A DNA stretch of 64,000 nt, taken from Rehmannia glutinosa. Lineage: Eukaryota > Streptophyta > Magnoliopsida > Lamiales > Orobanchaceae. The stretch spans positions 248,001-312,000 of the forward strand of contig JABTTQ020003410.1 in assembly GCA_016081115.2 (NCBI GenBank), read 5' to 3'. Positions 22,579-35,397 of the stretch are shown here, piece by piece; the first letter of the stretch is position 1, and each line of letters begins with the position of its first letter. The notes beneath the pieces are model-generated. The model searched no databases. It saw nothing but the letters and a program-made list of their open reading frames with translations, and was not told the DNA's origin. The position numbers and the translations under genes are program-made.

Positions 22579-24127
22579 TGTTAGGAAATTTATTTGATAG
22601 ATTTTGATGATACCATGTAAAACCTAAACTAGGAAGTTGGCACCCCATTTTTTCTTGTAATTGTATTATAATAGATAGGGCTGGAAAAGTTGAGTCAAGT
22701 CAGCTACATGAAAGATTACAAGAAGCCAACTGCAAACTGGAATGGAGACTCTTCTGTGTGTCAGCCGAGTATGGCCTAGAAGAAAGTCACGACTTGACTG
22801 AAGAAGAATCAAATGAGGAACAGCTGTGTGAAGTGTTAGTTAAGTCAACTATAGAAGCCAAGTCTAATAGTTGAAGTTGAAGTGATAGTTGAGTCAATCA
22901 TATGATTGGAGCAGACTCAGTCACCTGGGGTAAAGGCAACAGTCTAGTCAAGACAACTGACTTAGATATGTTGATTAAAGTCAAGAATATTACTCTATAT
23001 AGTAATATGTCAAAGCTGTCAGGTCTAAAGTGTTTGTCCCATAATTGTGCAAAAAGAATAGGCCAAGGAAAATAGTGCACCTTGTGTCAGACGCCTGCAA
23101 ACGCTGAAATGCTATTAATACAAGGAAATGTCAACATCACCAAGGTTGCAGACCAAGAAAAGACAAGCCAACGAACACAAAGTGACATTTGAAATTAGCA
23201 TATCTCTTCAACGGGCAAAATTTCAAATGTGCACTATAAAAGGCTGAGGAAGCTATTGAGAAAAGGTTACCTTGCACAATTGAGAAATCAAGCAATATTC
23301 GAGCAATTAACCTGCAATACTCTCAAAGCTTATCAAGATATTCCTCAAACCTGAAACTCGAAGAAACTCGATCCAACACAAGCTGTGAAGGAGAGATAAC
23401 TTCAAATCTGTTGAAGAGAAAACTTTTGAAGAAAACAAAAGGGGTCTACTTTCCAAGTCAAGATTGTAGAAAGGTTCAAGGTCGAACCATTATCAAGTTT
23501 GTTGGAGGGCGTCGTGATCAAATCCAAGAACTTGAGAAGTGAGTGAAAGAGTGCGATTGCCCCTGTGAAGAAACCGAGTCGCAAGAAAAGCCGGTTGCGT
23601 GATCAAGGTTGTCTCTGCATCGATAATCGCTTTGTAAAGCGATCTCGTTGCATAGTGGATTACTCCAGGAGATAGAGAAGAAAGGATCGGAAGAATTACC
23701 CCATCTTCGAACCTCTATAAAATATTTGTGTCATTTACTTTCAACAAACTTACTTTCCTGCATATTTAATTTATATCTGATGTTAGTATTATATTTGCTA
23801 TCCAACTGATAAATAACCAAGTGCTAAAAATCAAGTGTTAAAAACAAGCATAAAACAAAACAAAGGGTGTTAAGTCTTCCGTTGTTAAAAACCAAACCAG
23901 CCAAGTTAAGTATTTGGCTTAATCAGCCGAGTTATACTATCAACAGCTCTATCGAGTCTGCAGAGTGGGTAACTTAGCTGAAAAGCCAACTTAGACCCCC
24001 AAGGACACAAATTTACATTGAGTAAACTCTGTTGAATATCTTTAAAGGACTAAAATCGGAAATTTGGTAAGGTTTATTCAATCCCCCCTTCTAAACCTTA
24101 ATTACTTTACACCCCTTGGGACCTACA
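22579..24127 (+). repeat. 3' LTR of the SIRE-like element
   Basis: Begins TGTTAGGAAATTT and ends GGGACCTACA, with TG/CA termini, about 1.55 kb. It contains TATAAAAG at 23235-23242, about 890 bp from the 3' end. The terminal stretch with a C-run (AATCCCCCCTTCTAAACC) and GGGACCTACA is typical of SIRE/Maximus LTRs. No partner LTR is in the window. Confidence 0.7.
23235..23242 (+). promoter_or_regulatory. TATA box in the SIRE-like LTR
   Basis: TATAAAAG preceded by AT-poor sequence and followed by a leader-like stretch; the normal U3/R location. Confidence 0.5.
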
Positions 24128-24135
24128 ATCAAATA

Positions 24136-24330
24136 TATTATGTGAAGAGGTAATGTAAAATAGAAGAGAATAGAATATCCTCTTTTATATGGAATTATTT
24201 TAGGATTCTACAAATTAGAGCTCTAATAGAGTCCATATTCGTATTTGGGCCCATTTTTTAATATTGAGGCCCAAATAATATTGATCCAATTTATTATGAC
24301 AAATCTAGGCCATATCAATTAGTCCCCCCA
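24136..24330 (-). mobile_element. Possible short LTR and polypurine tract, minus strand
   Basis: On the minus strand a GTGGGGGGACTAAT purine tract (about 24319-24332) is followed by TGATATGGCC, which could start an LTR ending near 24136 (CTCTTCACA). This would be a 3' LTR of about 180 bp. No second copy was found to the right, so the call rests on the tract and termini only. Confidence 0.35.
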
Positions 24331-24479
24331 CTATTGCAGTTCATCTTATCATGAACTGTAAGAGTATTCATTTTCATTTTGGTTGAATCATGATTTACCT
24401 CAATTAAAGTTTCTAACATCAGAGTATTAATTAATTAGCAATGAAATCCTATTAGGCTAGTCCATCAATAAAGTTATAT

Positions 24480-24770
24480 TTAAGACATTCATCAATCAAG
24501 TAAACCAAGGGCCTCCGCCATCCAAATGAACAACAATCATCTGGCCATCAAATGAATCAAGGACATCCACTCATCAATTAAACCACAGTCATCAGCAATC
24601 AAATGAACCAAAGACATCCACCTCTTAAAATGGATCAAAGGCATCCACCCATCAATTTTTGAAGGTCGGCTCGAGCCGAATATTCATATTCAAAGGCATC
24701 CCACCCGCCAGGTTTGATAACAAAAGTCGGCTTAAGCCAAATATTCATAGTCAAGGGCAGCCGCCCATCA
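24480..24770. repeat. Degenerate CATCCAC/CATCAA repeats
   Basis: Phrases such as CAAAGGCATCCACCCATCAA, CAAGGACATCCACTCATCAA and CAAAGACATCCACC recur every 50-65 bp. Two longer GTCGGCTYRAGCCRAATATTC units follow at about 24665 and 24727. Confidence 0.65.
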
Positions 24771-25155
24771 AAGTTCATCCGCCCACTCGAAAAGTCGTTT
24801 CAAACCAGGAAATGGCTCGTCTGGCCCAATTTCGAAGCCATTCAAACCAGACGAGTTTGGGACAGTTCCATTGCCCATAAATAAGTTCATCGGCCCACCG
24901 AAAAGTCATTCAAACCAGAAAATGGCTCGCCTGGCCCAGCTTTGAAGCAGTTCAAACCAGATGAGTTTGGGACAGTTCCATCGCCCGTAAATAAGTTCAT
25001 CCGCCAAGCTCGGAAGCCTGCTCGAACCAGAAATGGCTCGTCGACCCGCCTTCAAAGTCGTTCAAACCAGACGAGTTCGGGACAGTTCTATCGCCCGTAA
25101 AATAAGTTCATTTGGCCTAGCTTGGAAGCCGTTCAAATCAGACGAGTTCTTCAAG
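24771..25155. repeat. Tandem repeat, about 110-bp unit, 3.5 copies
   Basis: Units begin AAGTTCATC at 24771, 24883, 24993 and 25104. Each holds ATGGCTCGYCKGGCCC, TTCAAACCAGAYGAGTT and GGGACAGTTC, except the last, which is partial. Copies differ at perhaps 10-20% of positions by eye. Confidence 0.85.
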
Positions 25156-25830
25156 AAATCCACAGCGCACATTAGATATATGACCTTAAGTTTTTAAAGA
25201 AATCCAAGAAATGTTCAATGAGCTTATAGATAATCCCGCTCATGATTATAAATGTATGGAGAAACCCAACAAACTTGTCTTTTCTAAGACTCAAGAAATC
25301 CATGTCATAATAAGTGCTAATAAACCACAAAATCTATATGGTGTTAGAAAATGACATTTGCTCATAGTCAACAAGGTCTTCAAGAAATCCATCATATGAT
25401 CCGTAGGATTATAACATCAATCGTGTTCATAAATTTGTAAAGAAATCTCATTCATCTCCATAAGCTCATAAATAGTGTCTTCTCATAATAAATAAATATG
25501 TCAAGAAATCCAACTTGTCATCCGGGCAAATGAATAATGGAAAGCTCTTCACGAAATCCAAATCATAATGGGATAGAAAATGAAATCTATTAATAATCAA
25601 TGAACAATTCAAGAAATCCAACCTGGAATAATATCTTATTTATAATAGTTGTTTCAGTCACTAATTTGTAAGGAATCCAACTCAATCAAGGGCTTGGAAA
25701 ACATGCTCATAACAATTTTATCAAGAAATCAGTGATGCTCAAGATAATTGCGACTCTTAATAGAATAAAAAATCCATGTCTGATTTACTAATAATGTATG
25801 ATTTCAATCATTGTCAAGAAATATACCCAT
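25140..25830. repeat. Dispersed CAAGAAATCC repeat block
   Basis: The motif TCAAGAAATCCA or a close variant occurs about a dozen times at 40-90 bp spacing, separated by variable AT-rich sequence. It looks like an old, diverged tandem array that continues the 110-bp array, whose last unit also runs into TTCAAGAAATCC. Confidence 0.65.
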
Positions 25831-28639
25831 TTGTTAAATGGCAGCTTGAAAAATCAAACTCGGCGGGCGTTTAGATAATATCTCATGAGCCCTCCTATTT
25901 ATCAAATAATAGACTTTAGAGTTTAAACATCCCATAACCAAGTCAGTTAAAGACATTGATTTAGAGAAATAAAAGATAATGAATCATCATTGTGATAATA
26001 TCTCATGTAAGGTCTTAATCTATCAAAATGGATTCATTCATAGTAGGTGGAGATGGTTTAAATAAGTTTGCCTTGATATTTAGATTCCTCCAAACACCTC
26101 AAAATGGGTCATCATTTATGCAAAACTTTAACAATTTCTAATCATACTAGCATAAACATTGCATCAAAGGGAACTTTCAAATCCAGTATATATTAAAGCA
26201 AAGCTTAAACCAATTCAAATACCCTTCTCAGGAAAAAATAAAAATTTTACCGCATGCGAGAATGTATATTTTCTACAAGAAAATTGTCGTCACTTGAACA
26301 AAATATTTTTTGGTTATAATGTCTTCTATATGTCTCTAGAATAAATCATGACTACTAAGGTTCTTTAAAGCATTACAATTTGAGTTGATGCTTTAGTCCA
26401 TTACAGGAAAATTAGAATATGTACAAGTAGAACAAATATACCTAGTGGCATCTCTTTATACAATTAGAGAAATATAATCAAAGATAATAGACATCAATCA
26501 GGCACCATAATTGTATTAGTGTCACATGCATTCTTCAATGAAAATGCATATCACATGCACTTTAAATTTTAAATGTAATCAAAGAGAGTTATACAGTACA
26601 CATGTATACATGTAAAATATTGGTATATCTGAATGCCGAATTAGAAACAGAAACTTATCTCCAATCCCTTATTTCTTTGACGCGTGAATGTCGATAAATC
26701 AGTTGTCTTTCGTCATATATGGTTGCCCCATTTCTAGGTTCTTGATATATGTGCTCACAATCCTCCAATGTGGAAGGAATATTCGGCTCTTGTTGTTTTG
26801 ATCTGTTATATTTCTTCACATATATAGCTTACGTAACTTTTTTGCTTTTCTACGGACAACAAAAAAAAAAACTCAGTAAATAGACATAATAGGATACCAA
26901 ATAAATCTTCCTTCATAAGCATCAATTATTCCACCAATCTAAACTTTGTGTTAATATCATAACACTACATAAATGGAAAAAAAAATAAGAAGAGCACAAG
27001 AAGGCTAGAAAACTAGCTCAAGACTTGACATTCATAAAGTCCACCTAAATAATGGATCTAGGTTCGGTGGATATTATCATGCTCAAGGTATGTGCGGGAT
27101 CCAAAAAGAATAGACACTAATGACTTTCAAGCCAAAAAATTGTAATCATACCAAGGTGAGAAAGTAATTATTCACGGTGAGCCTTAGAGAGAACACGACA
27201 ACCAGCGTTCACGCATTCTCATTTCTCAAGCAATACAATATTTTCATCCTGGTTGCCCGCTTGTAAATAGTTGTAGAAAACCAGATTTTTCAGTTTGCTC
27301 TCTCAATTAATCATCCCCAACTAAATTATTAGTTTCCGAATCGATTACCAAACAAGGTTGTGGGATTGTTCAATGCTACCAAAGATTTTGTTCAATGATG
27401 TCATGTACACCATTCAAATTAACATCTTAAGGGGAGAAGATAATTCATTTCATTATTTCATCAACAGTGGCTTTGGTCTAACGTGTAATTAGATATACTA
27501 ATTGTGATTCCACCATTTGACGTTATTCTTAAAAGAGATACCGTGCATGCTAAGTGGCTCATCCACAATCTTCTTCTGGTAGGACGATAATAGAACTCAA
27601 GTGTGAAGCTATGGCATTTCCTCACTTTTTCACATCTGCATCTTTTAATTCAGCAAGTGATTTGACACAACAAAATACATTAATCAACAAAATATATCCT
27701 TGATGAGAAGATTTCCTTTTTCAATCTTATTAAACCCCTCAAACTTGACTTTATAAAAGAGATATTAAACCATGACAAAGTCTCTATTCATTCTCTATAT
27801 GCCCACAAGCTAAAATTATCAAATCATGATTCTCACACTACTCAAAACAAGAAAATGCAGAATTGCAATTTATCTTTAAAGATTTTAACATTGCAATATT
27901 TTTGATATCATATCATTCTAAGAATTTGCACTAATCCAAATGCAATGCATATTTCAGATACTCTCAAAAGTCTAATATGTATTCATGTACAGTAATATCA
28001 TCCAATAATTATGTATATAATTTTTAAGCAGCACTATCAATGCAATTAGGATTAGAGATTAGGGAGTGAGTCTCTCACTTGGAGAAACGTGCCTTCAATC
28101 CTATTATTTTTTCAAATGATTTGATTCAAGTAAAATATTTCCTTGTTCCTGCTACCGATTCCAAGCATCCTCACCGTTTGGATTGTAATTTTGGAGGTCA
28201 CTTGATTCACTATCAAACCTGCGCACAATCGCAACCCACGCAACCTAGACATTTTCATATTTTAATTTCGGTGTTCTAGTGCTCGTGTGCTGATTTTCGG
28301 CTGGATTCTTGCTCGGGGATGCTTTTGGATCATTTGTTCGAATTATTTTCAGATTAGAGCACCATTGAAACACTTTCAGTCATGGCCCTTCTATGTTATA
28401 GGTAAATGCAAGCAATTGATATTCAAGCCCTAGTCCACCCTTGATGACTGGAATTCCCACCCTCCCTCGTTCAACGCCCCTTACATTAGGTAAAATAGTT
28501 GAACATTTTCTTTGTTGAGTATGTAGCGGGGCCTTTCGAGGTTGAGATGAATGCCTATCCGAATATCCTCGAGCATTAAGGAATGATTATCCGAACTCCG
28601 ATGCAGATGGAATTAAACAACACTAAATTTTCCCCAAGG
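25831..28639. other. AT-rich stretch, no gene recognised
   Basis: No frame over about 70 codons with recognisable content and no tRNA or element ends. If a minus-strand retroelement has its 3' end at 24.1-25.8 kb, this would be its internal region, but no gag or pol motif could be found. A mixed-composition stretch at 28060-28500 is the only part that looks less AT-rich. Confidence 0.4.
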
Positions 28640-29825
28640 CTAAATTGCAAAAAAAGGATACTAATTATACCCCACTGGCAAAAAGAGGACACTAAGTTTA
28701 CGGGCTTTCAATTTAGGACAATAACTTTTAATTTTTTGCGATTTGAGGACAATTGAGCCCTAAATGCCCAAATTCGGGCTAATTGGATATGTGTTGAAAA
28801 TAATTATTGATGTGGCGAGAAATAATCGAAAAATTATTTTATAAATTACTAATTAGCAATTAATATATGGGTACATGGATTTTATCTAAAATTATACATT
28901 TAAAAATTAACAACCAAAATCAATATAAGAAATAAATATGGAAAATACAAAAATAAAATTGTAAATGTTATTTAATATATCTAAAAACTATTAAATGAAG
29001 TATAAAAACGAAATAGTATTTAAATTATTATTTCCTATATCTAACAATTATTGTGTAAATCTTTAAAACTATTTGGAAAAAAACATAAGAATCAGTAAAG
29101 ATAAAATCTAAACATTATTTAGTAAACCTAAGATGTATTTTTAAATGTAAATATAATTTAAAGTAATTTCTAATTACAAACTAAAATTTGAAAATACTTA
29201 AAGTAATAAAAATTAGATATTTAAAATGTATTTAAAATATATTTTTAGATCCAATTATAATTTTAGATTTATTTAAGTATTTTTGAAATTTTAGTTTGTA
29301 AATTTAAATTACTTTAAATAATATTCATTTTTTAAATAAAATATAGATATTTATTGAATAGTGCTTAGATATTATTTTATACTTTGTTTGGACTTTTTCA
29401 AATAATTGTCAGAATTTGTTCAGTAAATTTTAGATGTTCTAGTTATTTTTAAATTTATTAAATAAATTGTACAACTATAGTTTTTGTATTTTTCAGATTT
29501 CTTTTTTATATTGAAATTTTAATTGTTAATTTTTATATTCTTAAAATAATTATCAATTTTATTTTCACATATTCAGACTTTGATTGTTAATTTGTAAATT
29601 TTTAAAATACTTTTTTGACTTTTTTTCACCACATATGTAATTAGCCCTAATTTGGGAAATTCGGGCTCAACATTAAGGCAATTAGCCCTAATCGGGGCTA
29701 TTCGGTCTCAATTTGTTCTCAATCCGTCAAAATCTGAAAGTTATTGTCCTAAATTTAAAGCCCGCACACTTATTGTCCTCTTTTTGCCAAAGAGGTATAG
29801 TTAGTGTCCCCTCTTTGCAATTTAG
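28640..29825. mobile_element. 1.2-kb foldback element with very long inverted repeats
   Basis: The left arm (CTAAATTGCAAAAAAAGGA, GGCAAAAAGAGGACA, CGGGCTTTCAATTTAGGACA) matches the reverse complement of the right arm nearly base for base over the first 100 bp. Weaker pairing continues inward to the centre near 29240, with ACAAACTAAAATTTGAAAATACTT and its complement on either side in shorter matched pieces. There are no coding frames. The whole element could fold into one hairpin. Confidence 0.75.
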
Positions 29826-31632
29826 TCATTTCCCAATCACCAAAAAAAAAAAAAAAAAAAAGACACACCAAGTGCTTGATAAAATGTGAAGCTCGGGACC
29901 GAATGTTTGTTATAGTTACAATCACCATATTATTGTGATTTTTTCATTAAGTCATCATTTTATTCGAATGTGTATTATCGTGTAAAAAAGAAGACAATTT
30001 AGGGTAATTTGGGTTTTGATTCGTGGTTTGTTGGTCTCTTTCCAACCAATAATCATGTAGGCTTGTATTTATACTCATGCAACCATATTCCATGAGGTCT
30101 CAATCGTTTAGAACAAGAAATCAATTGGGAGCTAGACTTTTTCGGTTGCTCTAGCCTTGTGGGATGGGACATTGCAAAACATTGATGCAAATGAGAACTA
30201 AGATCTTTATTATGAATCATTCCATAGCGAAACCAAATGTCGATGAATATGTTCATTGTTCGGAGCTCAATAAGAAAATCATTATTTGGAGAACTTGGCT
30301 TTTCTTATCAATTGTGTGACAAATAATAAGTGGTAGTATTAGTAGAATTGTAGTACCACTTGTATCTTAGCATGAACTCGGTATTTATTACTTTATTTTA
30401 ATAGTAATATTTGTATAAGATTATTAAAAACAAAAAATTATCTATCAATTTTATATTTTCAACTATAAACTTAAATGTCTAATTCAACTCGTTCAAAATT
30501 ATCCCTCAATTTATGCATGACTCTAAATTATTGTTTTATATATCCCATTCTTTCTTACAAACTCCTCTACAAATAATTATATATAATTTGTGAGACAATA
30601 TTGTACTTGTACTGTTGAAAGAAGTGAATACTTCACATTGTTAATAAAAAATATAAATTGAGATATTATTCAAAATAATATGGTAGAAAAAATCGTGAAT
30701 AAAATTTAAAAGGAACTATTATGTCATTGATATAAACGTTAGTAGTATTAACATAAATTTTACAGCAATATCATAGTAATACACTAAAAAACTTATGAAC
30801 ATAAACAAGATATAACTGAAACATGGTATAAAAATAGTACAATTGATATCAATATTCATTCTTTGACATTTATTTTCAATAGATGTATGTAAACCCCATG
30901 AGTTTTCTCTTTTTAATCAACATCGGGTTGATGTGAATCACTCATCAATCAACATAAATGATAGAATACACTGGGAAGTTTATTTTAAAATGTAACATCA
31001 ATCGATTAATCCTATATAAATGATTATATAATTGATTTTACAACAATTTATTTAATGGTATTGGTTGACAATATAATTATTAATTATCATATATTGAGTT
31101 AACAACACATTATTTTCGTTACAAAAAATCTTTCTATTGACTTACCAAAGTAAAACACCGTCAATTTTAGATAACTCCAAAACATACATTGGTCGCTAGA
31201 AATTGATTATTTCATCTTCCAATGTTGATTTATTGATTTAACAAAGTAAAGCACCAACAATTCTATGATTATTTTCTAGAGTTATAATTAATAAATCATA
31301 AAAAAATAATAAATACTAATTGATTACAGATACCAATCAAGTAATTATATGATTGATTTTATAGGACAATTATAGTATTGATTGATCATGTCAATTATTT
31401 AATGTCAATTTGATTAGTTTTATTAATCTCATATCAAGATATGAAAGAGATATGTACAAATTTCAAACAATCAAATATTTGTTACCATTTTTAGTTTTGT
31501 AAATATTTTAGTTATTTGTTTTTCTTAATTAAGGTAGTATATTGTTACCCAATCATAAACTTGTGGATCCTTGGAAATTAAAAAAAAACTATCATTGACA
31601 ATTATTGTCTTTTTATTAAGTTAATATATGTT
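29826..31632. other. AT-rich stretch, nothing firm
   Basis: Poly(A) of 19 at about 29842. Two loosely similar units (TTGACTTACCAAAGTAAA at 31138 and TTGATTTAACAAAGTAAA at 31235) suggest an old duplication. No genes. Confidence 0.4.
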
Positions 31633-32402
31633 TCTAAAATGACAATTAGTTATACAATGATGCACTTTTAGATATAAAATGGTGCACAATCAGTTATTAA
31701 ATGGTGCACAGTTCAACTATTAAAGTGGTGCATAATTCAGTTATGGAAACGTGATCTTATCACATCCATAATGGTAGGGTATCATTATGGAAAGGTGGTT
31801 ACACCATTTTGTCTTTATAGGGTTTTTAGATAATGTACAATTAGTTATACAATGATGCGTTTGCATTCGATATAAAATGGTGCACAATTAAGTTATTAAA
31901 TGGGAATATGGTCACATCATTTTGTCTTTATATTTCCTTTAGATGATGTACAATTAGTTATACAATGATGCATGTTAGATATAAAATGGTGCACGATCGA
32001 AGACGTTATTAAATGGTGCACAGTTCAACTATTAAAATGGTGCATAATTCGATTATGGAAACGTGATCTTTATCACATCCATGATTGTAGGGCGTCATGG
32101 GAAGGTGGTTACACCATTTTGTCTTTATAGGATTTTTAGATGATGTACAATTAGTTATACTGATGATGTTAGATATAAAATGGTGCATAGTTAAGTTATT
32201 AAATGGGAAGATGGTTACACCATTTTGTCTTTATACTTTCTTTAGATGATGTACAATTAGTTATACAATGATGCACTGTTAGATATAAAATGATGTACAG
32301 TCAGTTATTCAATGGTGTACAATTCAACTATTAAAATGGTGCACAACTTGATTATGGAAACGTGATATTAATCAATCCTTGATTGTAGGGGCGTGATTTT
32401 AT
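31633..32402. repeat. Alternating long/short tandem repeat (higher-order, about 305 bp)
   Basis: Units start near TACAATTAGTTATACAATGATG. Long units of about 195 bp lie at 31633-31826, 31942-32136 and 32243-32402 (the last truncated). Short units of about 110 bp lie at 31827-31941 and 32137-32242. The short unit lacks the middle block containing CAGTTCAACTATTAAA and GGAAACGTGATC. All but the last end in ACACCATTTTGTCTTTATA or a variant. Confidence 0.8.
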
Positions 32403-34991
32403 GGCATTTTGCTAGTTACTATTATGTCATTTTCACCTATTAATTAATTGATAAATCAATTATTTTTAATAGCTATCTGGATTATTGAATAAAAGGTGTG
32501 GATGGATGATATCAATCCACACTGTCACACTGCAGAAGAGGTCGCACACGAGATCTATATATATATATATATATATATGTAAATAAAAACTCAAAAATAA
32601 CCAAATATCGCCTATCTAGAAAAAAAAAAAAAAAATCTATAGAATATAATTACGGATCATAAATTTTTTAATACTCACATAATACAATGACCAAAAAAAA
32701 AATACAAAGCCTTAAATACGTCTTTCATGATATGGAAGTATGATGTATGTTTTGTAAGAGTTGAATACTGATATTTCCACTCCTAATAATATATGAATTT
32801 GATGTAATTACAAAAACCGAAAAACTACCCATGAACTCTCTCCTAATTATGAAAATACCTAATTATCTTTCAAAACTATAACTATCCCCCCTGTTGAGGC
32901 CTCATTTGTTAAATATAAACAAAAAACAATGGTGTTTTATCATGTTGAATTATAGATATTATTTTCTTTTTTTAAAAAGTGTTTTAAGTTTGTTGCATAT
33001 ATATGTGTATACACATGTACAAATAAATTTTCAAAAATCACATAATGTAATTTTTATAAGAATGAGCCAACGCAGCAATTTTACGATAATAATAATAAAA
33101 AGAACTATGACAATGCCAATTTATTGTAAGATATACCAAGTCTTAATTGAGAGTTACAAAAGTAGTTAATCAACATCGAACATTATGTGATATTTATGTT
33201 CTATTTTCAACTAATTAAAAATATCAAGAAATCAAATAAGTCAAAAAGAATCATGATTTTAATGTTTAGTCATGTCTAAACCATGAATAGATAGAGTCCA
33301 AATTTACAAAAAAATCTAAAATTTAGGTTGAATCCAACAAATCTTACTTTACAATTGTCAAAACTTAATTATGAAAAAAATAAGAGGGCATCATAAATAA
33401 AATCACACTACTCAACCCAAAATTTTATTTCTTGCAATTATAATTCATAGATTTCGGGAAAATAAATAGACATTGAAAGTATAAAGTTGAAAAAGTAAAA
33501 AACAGATAAAAATACCATATATGATGAGAGATGGAAACCATACAAAAAAATATTGAAACTCAAAAAAATAGGTTTAGATGTGGGCTTTATCATTTTCTTT
33601 CAATTTTTCAAACTCTGGGAAGGGGATGTGTACTTGGTGCTTTAGTTAAATAATCAACGCATCTAGCCTAGATCGGGAAAAAATAATAAACATCGCCTAA
33701 ATAAATTAACAATAAAACACGAAAATAAAGAAAAATAAATATGTCTTTGAAAGATGGCAATCATACGAAAAATATTGAAACTCGTAAATGTTATACATTA
33801 GTGAAATTAAATTTATATCACAATACGTAATAAAATTATCGATTTAAATAAGAGAAAATCATGAATAATAAAAAACAAAAATATCAAACAGTGGGGATAT
33901 GAAATGAAGCCACCAATGTTATTAATCAAAATATTTTTAATAAGAGGCCGACAAAAAAAAACAGAGAATAAGATGATAGGGTTTAGATAAAAAAATGAGT
34001 GAAATGGTGGGAAGATGAAATGGGCAATTTGGTGTGTTGCCCTAACATACAAATGATTTGACTATATTCTTATTGTTGTTTGATTCAATCTAGACGCTCC
34101 ATTTCATACACGTGTCCCCATCACAGTGACTCGCCACATGCAAATCGAATTTAGACACATACATGGTGGGAATTTTTTACTTATTTTTTTATCTTGAAAA
34201 TTGTAAAATTTGGGCCAAGAAATTATATGTAATAGGCTAAGTACAACTTGTATAGGGCTTTGATAATAAAACTCAATTGGGTTAGTTAGTGGTAAAAAAT
34301 AAATTTGTTAATTGAAAGTTTTGAATATTATAATTTTTTAATATTTGTGAAATATTTTTAATGGATATAGAAATAATTATTAATTATTATATATATTTTT
34401 TTAAATATCTAAATTATAAATTACAATTTTTCTATTTGAATTAAAAATTAATTATTAGTTATTATAGATATATTTAAATATTTAAATGATGAATTATGAT
34501 TTTTTATTATAGATATATTATATCAAAAATTATATTTTCAGTAATTTGAAAACAAAGAAAAATATTGTATTAGTTCACTATAAAAACAATTCAAGTATAA
34601 AAATATAAACTAATTATATGTTAAGTTTAATTCATTATTATAAAATTATAAAATAATAAAATAAATTGTTAAAAAAAGGATAAATTGAACTAGGCTATGA
34701 ATGATATATAATTTATATTTTGCAATTTAAAATTGAACTAAATAATAAAAAAGTACTATCATTTTATATGTTAGTCCCTAAAATGCGATGATATATTAGG
34801 CAAAAAAAAAATATTTTGTAAAGTACACACCATTCACATTGTACTTTTTGCATTAAATAATGTGATTAATATTTTCTTTAAAATATATTCTAATTTATTT
34901 AATTAAAAGTTAACTTATTGTATTGAATTCAAATATTTTGTTTATGTAAAGCTCATTTTCGTATATTACTCAATCCAATTTTTTTACAGAT

Positions 34992-35098
34992 AATGAGAGT
35001 ACATCTCCAAAATTATCTGCAAGATTTGAATTGCACGGGTCATCAAGAGGAAAAGTATATTCATTGTCTAACACCCCGCTTAGTGACATCACTTATGG
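34992..35098 (+). pseudogene. Exon-like fragment inside the Helitron
   Basis: Between a TTTTTTTACAG acceptor and a TATGGTATTTT donor-like site lies an open stretch reading through KLSARFELHGSSRGKVYSL. It is directly upstream of the helicase fragment and may be a captured exon or an earlier helicase/OB-fold exon. I do not recognise it. Confidence 0.3.
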
Positions 35099-35222
35099 TA
35101 TTTTTAATAATATTTTATTTTGTAAAATATTTATTAAATTTTGATGAATACTATTTTTCATGATCCAAATGTACTATAAATGTAAATATTTTTTAGGGGA
35201 TCATTTTCTTTATATGTTCTGA

Positions 35223-35397
35223 TCCAAAGTCGGATTGTATTACAAGAATCCAGTATTCTATCATGACCAATTATACGTTGCTATATCCCGAGTTACCAAT
35301 AGTAAGTGTTTGAAGATATTATTATGTGGTGACGATGAATCAAAAAACCAATAAACGATAAATGTGGCGTATAAAGAAGTATTTCAAAATTTGTGAT
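35223..35397 (+). pseudogene. Helitron helicase C-terminal fragment
   Basis: The plus-strand frame reads NPVFYHDQLYVAISRVTN, then KCLKILL, then after one stop INVAYKEVFQN. This is the conserved tail of plant Helitron helicases (PVFSHGQLYVA-S-RV and YKEVF). In active elements the RepHel protein nicks and unwinds DNA for rolling-circle transposition. Upstream helicase motifs I-V are missing, so only the last piece remains. Confidence 0.75.

Larger units (their letters stand above)
19560..24127 (+). mobile_element. 3' part of a SIRE-like Ty1/copia element without pol
   Basis: The right end has the classic copia layout: CATCAAAAAGGGG polypurine tract, then an LTR from TGTTAGG to CCTACA. Upstream lies a decayed reading region (20113-22319) in the place where SIRE/Maximus elements carry an extra ORF. 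No integrase, RT, gag or 5' LTR is seen, so the copy is truncated or belongs to a non-autonomous family. Confidence 0.65.

Noticed and set aside
30053..30256. 67-codon minus-strand frame
   Set aside because: No recognisable motif, start context or splice sites in AT-rich DNA.
31633..32402. CRISPR-like array
   Set aside because: Units are long, adjoining and variable in length, without short conserved repeats separated by unique spacers; this is plant nuclear DNA.
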